Below, piece after piece: positions 56,862-64,000 of a stretch of 64,000 bases of DNA. The stretch spans positions 1-64,000 of the forward strand of contig CAVURU010000002.1 of assembly GCA_963744005.1 (NCBI GenBank), read 5' to 3'. The translations under genes were made by a program, and so were the position numbers. A model generated the notes under the pieces. The model was not told the origin of the DNA, did no database searches, and worked only from the letters and a program-made list of their open reading frames with translations. Origin of the DNA: Palsa-504 sp963744005. GTDB taxonomy: Bacteria > Actinomycetota > Actinomycetes > Streptosporangiales > Streptosporangiaceae. How positions within the stretch are numbered: the stretch's first letter is position 1; each line of letters starts with the position of its first letter.

Positions 56862-58484
56862 TCAGCGCGGCGGGTCAGCAGCAACAGGCGAGGTCACCGT
56901 TTCCTCCGGGAGCAGGCCATGCTGGACGGCGAACATCGCGGCCGCGGCCCGGCTGGTGACGCCGATCTTGGCGTAGATGTGCTCGACGTGATTCCCGGCC
57001 GTCTTCGGCGCGATGACCAGGCGGGTGGCGATCTGCTTGTTGGACAGGCCGCGGGCCAGCAGGATCAGCACCTCGGCCTCGCGGGCGGTCAGCCCGGCCA
57101 GCGCCTCCCGGCGCCGGGGCAGCCGGTGCCCGGCCGCGGCCAGCACGGCGGCCACGGCCGGGCCGTCCAGGCGGCCGGCCCGGACCTCGGCCTGCAGCTC
57201 GGAGACGGCCTGCTCGGCGGACCGGGCCGGCCGGTGCGGCCGGGGCTCCCGCATCGAGACGTAGACGTCGGCGGCGGCGAGCACCCGGGCCGGCCGGGAG
57301 ATCGCGCCGCCGGCCAGCCCGCGCGGGTACCCGCTGCCGTCCAGCCGCTCGCGGTGCTGGACCGCGATCTCGCCGAGCGGGGCCAGCGCGGCCGACTGAT
57401 GCAGCATCCGCTCGGTCAGGTACGGGTACATCCGGACCCGTTCCCACTCCCCCGCGCTCAGCGGCCCGGGCCGGTCCCAGATGGAATTGGATACTCCGAG
57501 CCGCCCGAACCCGTGCACCAGCCCGGCCCGGCGCAGCGCCAGCACGTCCCCGGGCGGCAGCCCGAGCCGGCGGCCGCCCTCGTCGGCCAGCTCAGCGACC
57601 GCGACCGAGTGGCCGAGGGTATAGGGCGACTTCAGGTCGACGAAGTTGGCGATGGCGGCCAGCGCGCGGTCGAGCTGGTCCGGCGCGAGTTCCACGGCCA
57701 GGGCGGGTTCCGCGGCGATCACGGCCGGCCAGGCGGGCGCCGTGTCCAGCCCGTCGAAGATCTCCCCGGCGTGGGCCTGCAGCAGGGCGGTCAGGGCCGG
57801 GTCGAACTGCCGCCCGGCCCGCCTGCGGGCCAGCGCCGCAGCGCCGGCCACTCCCCCGACCCGGTGCGCCACCTCCATGAACTCGGCCAGCTGGGCGATC
57901 CGGGCCGCGACGGGTATCGCGCCGGCTCGCAGCGCGCCCGGCCAGCCTCGGCCGTCCCATTGCTCGTAGGCCGCACCGACCCCGTCGCGGACCGCCTCCG
58001 GCAGCTCGAGCTGCTCGGCCAGCATCCGGGCCAGCCGCGCGTGCTGGGCGATCATCCCGTCCAGCTGGCGGTGCCCGGAGAACGCGAACTCCAGGCCGAC
58101 GCGGAACCGGTGCAGCGGCGGGTTGCCCGCGCCGACCAGCCGCATGGTGGCCAGCGTGCCGCGCACGCTGCCGAGCTCGTGGGCGTACTTGCCGGACTTC
58201 AGCGCGATGTCGTCGCCGAACCACTTGGCCTGCTCATGGGCATCGGCGTGACAGCCGACGTTGACGAGCAGGGCTGTGTAGTAGACGGCCATCCGCTCCT
58301 GGTCGCCCAGGCCGGCCTGCCCGGCCAGCCGCAGCGCGATCAGGCACTGCCGCAGCACGTGCTCCATCGGCTGCCCGAAGCCGAGGTCGACGCCAAGCGA
58401 CAGCGCGGCGACCAGCTCGGCCAGCCGGGCGCGCGGAACACTGATACCCGGTCCCACCAGGCCAGCGTAGCCCTCGGTGACCAC
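56862..58484 (-). CDS. Double HD-domain LuxR-type regulator with altered HD motif
   Basis: A 540-residue protein with two HD-like domains and a C-terminal LuxR HTH (LTAREAEVLILLARGLSNKQIATRLVIAPKTAGNHVEHIYAKIG). The first domain (about 85-230) is degenerate (EQWDGRGWPGAL). The second (about 280-430) keeps HSVAVAELADEGGRRLGL and VQHRERLDGSGYPRGL of HD-GYP enzymes, but the HD doublet is HG (LVHGFGRLGVSNSIW). Loss of that Asp should weaken metal binding, so it may sense rather than cleave cyclic-di-GMP or a related ligand. Confidence 0.85.
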   Translation of the reverse strand: MVTEGYAGLVGPGISVPRARLAELVAALSLGVDLGFGQPMEHVLRQCLIALRLAGQAGLGDQERMAVYYTALLVNVGCHADAHEQAKWFGDDIALKSGKYAHELGSVRGTLATMRLVGAGNPPLHRFRVGLEFAFSGHRQLDGMIAQHARLARMLAEQLELPEAVRDGVGAAYEQWDGRGWPGALRAGAIPVAARIAQLAEFMEVAHRVGGVAGAAALARRRAGRQFDPALTALLQAHAGEIFDGLDTAPAWPAVIAAEPALAVELAPDQLDRALAAIANFVDLKSPYTLGHSVAVAELADEGGRRLGLPPGDVLALRRAGLVHGFGRLGVSNSIWDRPGPLSAGEWERVRMYPYLTERMLHQSAALAPLGEIAVQHRERLDGSGYPRGLAGGAISRPARVLAAADVYVSMREPRPHRPARSAEQAVSELQAEVRAGRLDGPAVAAVLAAAGHRLPRRREALAGLTAREAEVLILLARGLSNKQIATRLVIAPKTAGNHVEHIYAKIGVTSRAAAAMFAVQHGLLPEETVTSPVAADPPR

Positions 58485-58543
58485 CGGAGGGCAGGGCCGG
58501 AAGATGGGGTATTTGCCTCATGCGGCGGCTGGCGCCGGCTCAG

Positions 58544-58555
58544 TACGTTGCCGTC
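58544..58555 (+). promoter_or_regulatory. Leaderless promoter of the methyltransferase gene
   Basis: TACGTT (58544-58549) matches TANNNT and is followed by 6 bases and ATG 58556. No ribosome-binding site precedes the ATG. Confidence 0.45.
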
Positions 58556-59197
58556 ATGAGCCTGCGAACCAGATTCTTCGCGATGACCTACGACCGCCAG
58601 ATGGCTAAGACCGAGAAGGCCGGGCTGGCTGACCTCCGGGAGCGGCTGCTGGCCGACGCGAGCGGCGATGTGCTGGAGATCGGCGGCGGGACCGGCGCCA
58701 ACCTGCCCTGGTACGGGCCGGCCGTCGGGTCGCTGACCATCACCGAGCCGCAGCCCCCGATGCTACGCCGCCTGGAGCGCGCGGCCCGGGAGCGCCGCCC
58801 GGGCACCCGGGTGCTGCGCGCGCCCGCCGAGGACCTCCCGTTCGAGGACGGCAGTTTTGATATGGCCGTGTCGACCCTGGTCCTGTGCGGGGTCGACGAC
58901 CAGCCCCGGGCGCTCCGCGAGCTGCGCCGGGTCTTGCGGCCCGGCGGCCGCCTGCTGTTCCTGGAGCACCTGAGGTCGGAGGACCCGGCCATCGCCCGGC
59001 TGCAGGACCGGATGAACTGGCTGAATCGGCTGGTGGTGTGCTGTGACTGCAACCGGCCCACGCTCGATTCGGTCCGGGCGGCCGGCTTCACCGTGGGACA
59101 GGTGGAGCGCACCGCGCTGCCCAAGGCACCGCCGTTCGTCCGTCCCGCCGCGGTCGGCACCGCCGTCATCGCTCCCGCTACGGTCGTCTCCGGCTAG
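58556..59197 (+). CDS. Class I SAM-dependent methyltransferase
   Basis: A 213-residue methyltransferase of the UbiE/METTL7-like group: GDVLEIGGGTGANLPWYG (motif I), TEPQPPMLRRLE (motif II), PFEDGSFDMAVSTLVLCGVDDQPRALRELRRVLRPGGRLLFLEHL (motifs IV-VI). FLEHLRSEDPAIARLQDRMNWLNRLVVCCDCNRPT is typical of small-molecule or lipid methyltransferases of this branch. Start ATG 58556 fits a leaderless -10. Substrate unknown. Confidence 0.88.
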   Translation: MSLRTRFFAMTYDRQMAKTEKAGLADLRERLLADASGDVLEIGGGTGANLPWYGPAVGSLTITEPQPPMLRRLERAARERRPGTRVLRAPAEDLPFEDGSFDMAVSTLVLCGVDDQPRALRELRRVLRPGGRLLFLEHLRSEDPAIARLQDRMNWLNRLVVCCDCNRPTLDSVRAAGFTVGQVERTALPKAPPFVRPAAVGTAVIAPATVVSG

Positions 59198-59350
59198 CCG
59201 GACGGCCGGTCCTGCTGCCATGATGTCCTCGCGCGCGGACGGGCCAGGTCGTCCTCGCGAGTTACATGTAACGGCGCGCTCAGACGGCGGACTCTCTGAA
59301 GGTCGGCTCCTTTACCGCACCGCCTCATCGCACCGATCAGGAGAGCAGTC

Positions 59351-60109
59351 ATGGGCGGTCTCGCGGACGCCGAGCTTTACCGGCGCGGCAGCGCCACCTT
59401 GGTCGCATCCTGGGAGGCGTACGCCCGGGGAGCGGCGGGCGCCTCGCTGGAGCGCCTGCCGGGGGTCGCGGCCGGCATCTTCCCGGACGGGCCGGAACGG
59501 GCGGTCTACAACAACGCCCTGGTCGATCGCGGCCTGGGCCCAGCCGGACGGGCCGGCGCGGTGGAGGCCATGCAGGCGGCGTACGCGGCGGCCGGCATCT
59601 CCCGGTTCGCGGCCTGGGTGCACGAGAGCGACCAGCCGATGCGCGCAGAGCTGGAGGGACGCGGCTACGCCATCGACGACTCGACGCGAGCGATGGGCAT
59701 GGTGCTCGATGACATCGCGGTGCCCCGCCCGCAGGTCGAGCTGGGTCCGGCGACCTGGCCCGAGTACCTGGCCATGGACGGCCTGCCGCCGGATTTCCTG
59801 CGGGATGCCGATCACGCCGCCTTCCACGTGCTGGCCGCCCGCCTCGACGGCGAGCCGGTCGCGGCCGCCCTGGCTTACGACTTCGACGGCGACACCGGGA
59901 TCTTCAACGTGGAGACGAAGGAGAAGGCCCGCCGCCGCGGGCTGGCCACCGCGCTGACCGCGGCCCAGGTCTACGACGCCAGGGCCCGGGGCGGCCAGAC
60001 CGCGACGTTGCAGTCGACCGAGATGGGCGAGCGCGTGTACGCCGCGGTCGGCTTCCGCGACCTCGGCCGGATCCTGGAGTACGTGCCGCCCGCCCGGGAG
60101 CTCGGCTGA
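59351..60109 (+). CDS. GNAT-family N-acetyltransferase
   Basis: A 252-residue protein with a GNAT fold in its C-terminal half: AAALAYDFDGDTGIFNVETKEKARRRGLATALTAAQVYDARARGGQTATLQSTEMGERVYAAVGFRDLG, where ARRRGLAT is the acetyl-CoA loop. The N-terminal half (VASWEAYARGAAGASLERLPGVAAGIFP) may be a second, degenerate GNAT fold. It is monocistronic; GAGAGCAGTC lies upstream. Substrate unknown. Ends 6 bases from the convergent AAA regulator. Confidence 0.82.
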   Translation: MGGLADAELYRRGSATLVASWEAYARGAAGASLERLPGVAAGIFPDGPERAVYNNALVDRGLGPAGRAGAVEAMQAAYAAAGISRFAAWVHESDQPMRAELEGRGYAIDDSTRAMGMVLDDIAVPRPQVELGPATWPEYLAMDGLPPDFLRDADHAAFHVLAARLDGEPVAAALAYDFDGDTGIFNVETKEKARRRGLATALTAAQVYDARARGGQTATLQSTEMGERVYAAVGFRDLGRILEYVPPARELG

Positions 60110-60115
60110 CGTCCG

Positions 60116-63100
60116 CTACCGCGTCGGGAAGTAGGAACAGCGGGTCCCGGTCCGGATGGCCTGTTCCAGATGCGCGCCGATGCCGGGGGCCCGGTCACCG
60201 ATGCGGGAGATCGCGGTCCTGATGGCGCGGGTCACGTTGAGCCGGGCTCGCTCGGTTTCTGAGCCGAGCCGCCGCGGCCTCCCGCCGAGCCCGGTCGCCG
60301 CGGCGAGCTCGCGGATGAGGAAGTCCTTCTCGGCCCGGAGCCGGCTGGCCCGCTCCGTGTCGTGCCAGTCGTCGGCCTCGGCGAGTTCCTCCTCCAGCCC
60401 GGCCAGCCGCTGCCGGTAGGCCTCCCGGGCCTGCGGGTCGAGGACATCGTCGGCCGCGGTGGCGGACTGGTCGTGCAGGCCGTCGGCGCGGGCTTCCGCG
60501 GCGGCCAGGCGCCCGCCGGATCCGGCCCCGGGGCCGGCCGCGAGGCGCACCAGGTCGGCGGCGGCCAGCTCCTGGCCGGGACTGCCGACCAGGAGACGCA
60601 GGTAGCGCAGGCCCAGGCTGTCTGGTACCCGGTTCTGCTCTCCCGCGTAACCGAGGAGCCAGTAGTCGTCCTCCCGGATCATGGTGAGCGCGTCAGGACC
60701 GGGCCGGTCGCCCTGATCCGGGCCGGCCTCGTCCGCCAGCATGGTCATGCCGCAGTCGGCGGCGATCGCCCGGGCCTCGGCGGCGGCCGCGGCGGCGGCG
60801 GGGTCTCCAGGACCAGCGCGGCGGCGCAGCAGACGGGCGTAGTCGTGCAGCGAGCGGGCGAGCATCGGCCGGGCGCCGAGCCGGCGGTGCAGGCTGATCG
60901 CCGTGCGGTAGTGGCGCTCCGCGGTTTCGATGTCGTCGCCGAGCTCGGCCAGGCCGGCCAGGAATTGATCGGCTGAGCCGGAACACATCACCGCCCCGGC
61001 GGCGATGACCCCGCGTCCGGCGTAGGGGGCCAGCGCCTGATAGAGGCGGTACGCATGCCGTGCGGCTCGCAGCAGCACGCAGCTGCGGGCGAGCTCGGCC
61101 AGCGCCCATATGTAGAGCATGTCGGGACGCAGCAGGGGGAGCCCGGTAGCTGACGAGCTCGTCGCAGCCGGCCGTGGGCCTGCTCAGCGGCGCCGTGGGC
61201 GGCCTCGATCTGGACCAGGACGGCGGCGTGGGCGACGGACAGGTGAGAGCGCGCCACCAGGTCACGCAGTTCCCGCTCCATCCACTGCTCGTCGTCGGGC
61301 GGGCAGGCCGGCGTGCACCCAGATGGCGAACAGCTGGCCCCAGTAGACCGCGCCGGCGTCGGGCAGGCCGGCGGCCTGCGCGGCCTGGAACGCTTGCCGC
61401 GCCGAGTCGGCGGCTAGCCCGAAGTCACCGGTGAGCGCGGCCAGGGTCGAGCGCCGGGACCAGGCGGCCAGCCGGACGGCCGGCTGGCGTAGCAGATCGG
61501 CGAGCCGGTCGAGTTCGGGTAGCACCCGCTGGGCGGCGGGCCCGTCGCCGAGCTCGAGCAGGTGGGTCAGGCGCAGGACACGGCCGTCGAGTTCGGTCTC
61601 GGGCTCGCGGGCCCGCTGGGCGGCGGCGATGATCTCGTCCGCCGCGGCGAGCGCGTCGGCCGGGTCCTGGGTGCCCCACAGGACGTAGTGCTGGGCGGTC
61701 AGCGCCGTGGCGAGGGCGGTGGCGGCCCGGCCGGCCCGCCGGGTCGCGGGCCACCGGCCGCGCTGCGCGTCCTGCACGGCCTGTCCGGCCACGTCCCGGG
61801 CCTGCAGCGGGTGCCGGGGCGAGCGTCATAGCCAGCCGGGCCAGGGTCCGGGCGCGCAGGGCGTGGTCGTCCGGGCCGAGCGCGGCGGCCGCCTCGCGGA
61901 GCAACGCGGCCACGGTGTCCGCCGGGGCGTTGAAGTCGATGTACTGGGCGTTCAGCAGCGCCGCCGCGGCCAGCAGCTGCGTGTTTCCGCGTGGAGCGGG
62001 CCAGCCGGACGGCTTCGTCGATAACGCGGGTCAGGTCCGGATCAGGGCCGGTCTTGATCAGGGCTTCGGCCAGGCTGACCAGCAGACCCGCCCGGGTCAG
62101 CTGTGGTGGCGTGCGCCGCCCGGCGCTGGACGTCCAGGGCATCGCGGAAGTGGCCGGCTGCCTTCCTCCCAGGCCAGGGCGGCCATCGCACCTGGCCGGC
62201 CAGCTGTGAGCAGCGGACGGCCTGGGCGGCGGCCTCGGCGCTGGCGGGCGCGGCCCGCAGGTAGTGATAGGCCAGCTCGGCGGGGCTTCGCCCGGGGTGT
62301 TGTCCAGCACCCGGGCGATCTTGTCGTGAGCCTGGGCCCGCCCCTGGGGGGTGAGCTCGGCGTAGACGGTCTCCCTGATCAGCGCGTGGCCGAACCGGTA
62401 AGCCTCGCCTGCGTCCCGGCCGGGGCGCGAGCAGGCCGAGACCGGTGGCCTGATCGCACAGCCGGGAGACCGGCTCGGCCGGAACCATGAGCGCGGTCGC
62501 GACCAGGGCCGGGATCGACACTCGGGCCGAGCGCCGCCGCGGTAGCCAGGATTTCCTCCCGGTCAGGATCTGCTCTGCAGCCGCGGCGTCGGGCGCACCG
62601 AGCCGGGCGAGCTGGCGGCGGACAGCCTGCCGGATGCCGGCCGGCACCGGCACCTCATCCAGCGTGCTCGCGCCGTGCCCGAGCAGGCGCGCCACCTGCG
62701 AGACGAACAGCGGGTTCCCCTCGCCCCGGCGCTGGATGGCGGCGATGAGCTCCGGCTCGGCCGCGGGCAGCATCAGCCGGATGTCTTCGTCGGCCAGTCC
62801 GGGCAGGACCAGCGGCGGGCTGGCCGACTCCAGGCCGCCGATCACGTCGCTGACCTCCGGGTCGGCGGCGGCCTCGGCCGTGCGGTACGTGGCCAGGATG
62901 AGGACCCGGGACAGCCGCGCGGCAGCCGCGAACCGAAGCAGCAACGCCGAAGGGCGCCCGGCGGCGTGCAGATCATCGAGGATCACCACCAGCGGCGCAT
63001 CTCGCGAGATACGGTCCAGGACGGCGCAGACGGCCTCGAACAGGGTCAGCCTGGCCCCCGGACCCGATCCGGCGGCTCCCGGCCCGGCGGCCTCGCCCGC

Positions 63101-63457
63101 CGGATCCAGTTCGGGCAGGAGCGGCCCGAGGACCGCAGCCCGGGAGGCGGCCGCCTCCGCGAGCGCCGGAGAACCGGCCTGCTGTGCGTAGCTCCGCAGG
63201 ACTTGCACCCATGGCCAGTACGGCGGGGCGCCGCCGTCTTCCCACGCGCTGCCCCACAGCACCAGGCCTCCGTCGCCCGGTACCGAGCGGGCGAAGGCCC
63301 GGGCCAGCTCGGTCTTGCCCATGCCGGGCTCTCCCGAGACCAGCGCCAGCCGGGTGTCACCCCGGGCGGCCTGGCGGAAGACGGCGGACAGCACGGACAG
63401 CTCGCGGGCACGTCCGACGAAATCGTCGCCACCCTGCGGCCCCGCTGGCTCCGGCAT
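60116..63457 (-). pseudogene. Large AAA/TPR-type transcriptional regulator broken by many indels
   Basis: Start ATG 63457 has GGAGG upstream. The N-terminal NTPase is intact: FVGRARELSVL, Walker A VSGEPGMGKTELARAFA, Walker B LVVILDDLHAAG. From about 62560 to 61140 the similarity hops between frames roughly ten times (EEILATAAALGPSV, then SIPALVATALMVPAE, VLDNTPGEAP, ELAYHYLRAAPASAEAAA, AGLLVSLAEALIKTGPDPDL, then AAADEIIAAAQRAREPETEL). It then reads cleanly to the end through REAYRQRLAGLEEELAEADDW and TERARLNVTRAIRTAISRIG. No LuxR HTH is seen. About 1,100 residues if repaired. Decay or a badly sequenced stretch. Confidence 0.75.
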
Positions 63458-63622
63458 CGCTGCCACCTCCGCGAACCAGATCCGCTTTTCCTCACCATAG
63501 CGATCGGGGTGGCTGCCGTCCCGTTTCCGGTCACTGAACGGGTTGTTCACCCGCCCTGAACGCCTTTCCGGATAACCGAGTCCGCCGCCCCGAGCGGCGG
63601 CCCTGATCTGACGAGGAGCGAG

Positions 63623-64000
63623 ATGATGGACGAGAACCGGGCGGCAGAATTCACCGGGCGGGTGCTGGCGGACAGCGCGGCGGCGGCGACGATCGTGCTG
63701 GCCGCGCTGGGCGACCGGACCGGCCTGTTCAAGGACCTGGCCGCGGCGGGCCCGGCGACCAGCGGCGAGCTGGCCGCCCGGACCGGGCTGGCCGAGCGGT
63801 ACGTGCGGGAGTGGCTGGCCGGCATGTTCGCGGCCGGCTACCTGGACTACGACGAGGCCCAGCAGCGCTACGCCCTGCCCGAGGAGCACGCGCCGACCCT
63901 GGCCACCGAGCCCGGCCCGGCCTTCTTCGGCGGCGTGCATCAGGAGCTGATCGGCGCCATCCAGCGGTATGACGAGGTGGCCGGGGCGTTCCGGCAAGGC
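63623..64000 (+). CDS. Class I SAM methyltransferase with N-terminal winged helix, 3' end outside window
   Basis: The first 126 residues are visible. FTGRVLADSAAAATIVLAALGDRTGLFKDLAAAGPATSGELAARTGLAERYVREWLAGMFAAGYLDYDEAQQRYALPEEH is the winged-helix dimerisation region found before the SAM domain in Rv2258c-like methyltransferases. The SAM-binding motif lies beyond the window. GAGGAG sits 4-7 bases before two adjacent ATGs (63623, 63626). The 165-base gap before it holds no clear gene; it contains two CTGAACG repeats (63534, 63558). Confidence 0.85.
   Translation, partial: MMDENRAAEFTGRVLADSAAAATIVLAALGDRTGLFKDLAAAGPATSGELAARTGLAERYVREWLAGMFAAGYLDYDEAQQRYALPEEHAPTLATEPGPAFFGGVHQELIGAIQRYDEVAGAFRQG

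Noticed and set aside
1..64000. CRISPR arrays, insertion sequences, integrases or attachment sites
   Set aside because: No regularly spaced identical repeats, transposase or integrase-like proteins, or flanking direct repeats were seen.

Overview
The window looks like chromosomal DNA from a high-GC, mycothiol-using soil actinomycete. Almost every gene has GC-rich third positions. There is a mycothione reductase, a decayed mycothiol-dependent isomerase-family gene, DUF3618/DUF4235/holin stress genes, many GAF-ANTAR proteins and an actinobacterial vanRS/vanHAX locus. I cannot name the genus from sequence alone; a Streptosporangiales-like or Streptomyces-like organism would fit. No rRNA, tRNA, CRISPR array, insertion sequence or phage module was seen.

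Layout. 1-7.4 kb: partial recQ, a DUF2332 protein, an unusual SDR, an ArsR/AHSA1/MFS operon with a clear operator, and panD-coaA (CoA biosynthesis). 7.4-12.9 kb: a MarR regulator divergent from a sugar-porter-type MFS gene across a 532-bp spacer with a 14-bp repeat array, a PiT phosphate transporter, and mycothione reductase. 12.9-18.2 kb: a GAF/PP2C phosphatase, a VOC protein, sigma-B/F-family sigma factor no. 1, a broken TetR gene fused to a truncated hydrolase, YchJ and a GNAT. 18.1-21.8 kb: an ABC transporter (permease frameshifted) in one operon with a NarL-type two-component system. 22-26.6 kb: vanRS convergent with vanHAX, with a shared operator-like element at both promoters.

26.6-39.2 kb is a signalling island. 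It holds five GAF-ANTAR proteins, sigma-B/F-family factors no. 2 and no. 3, two STAS antagonists plus a 25-codon STAS stub, an RsbW-like ATPase, an ECF sigma factor, an AraC regulator, and the holin-DUF3618-DUF4235 operon behind a good sigma-B-type promoter (GTTA-N15-GGGTAA). Together with the two PP2C phosphatases at 12.9 and 45.3 kb this supplies all the classes of part of a partner-switching stress circuit, joined to putative RNA-binding (ANTAR) outputs. At 45.3-50.8 kb a bacteriophytochrome, a single-domain response regulator and a GAF-PP2C phosphatase sit together, so red/far-red light is a plausible input.

39.4-45.1 kb carries a decayed DinB/MDMPI-type gene, an MntP-like exporter, a membrane protein and a four-gene catabolic operon (EthD-like, SDR, FMO-type monooxygenase, cyclase). 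51-64 kb carries a haloacetate-dehalogenase-like hydrolase, MarR plus a ClC channel with CBS and TrkA-C domains (frameshifted), a secreted beta-propeller protein, an ECF sigma/anti-sigma pair, a double-HD LuxR protein, two methyltransferases, a GNAT, and a large AAA regulator broken by many indels.

Two features run through the window. First, at least seven loci carry one-base or small indels, often in C/G runs, so gene decay and assembly error must be separated before these genes are interpreted. Second, convergent gene pairs are packed end to end, several with overlapping stop codons, leaving no room for intrinsic terminators.
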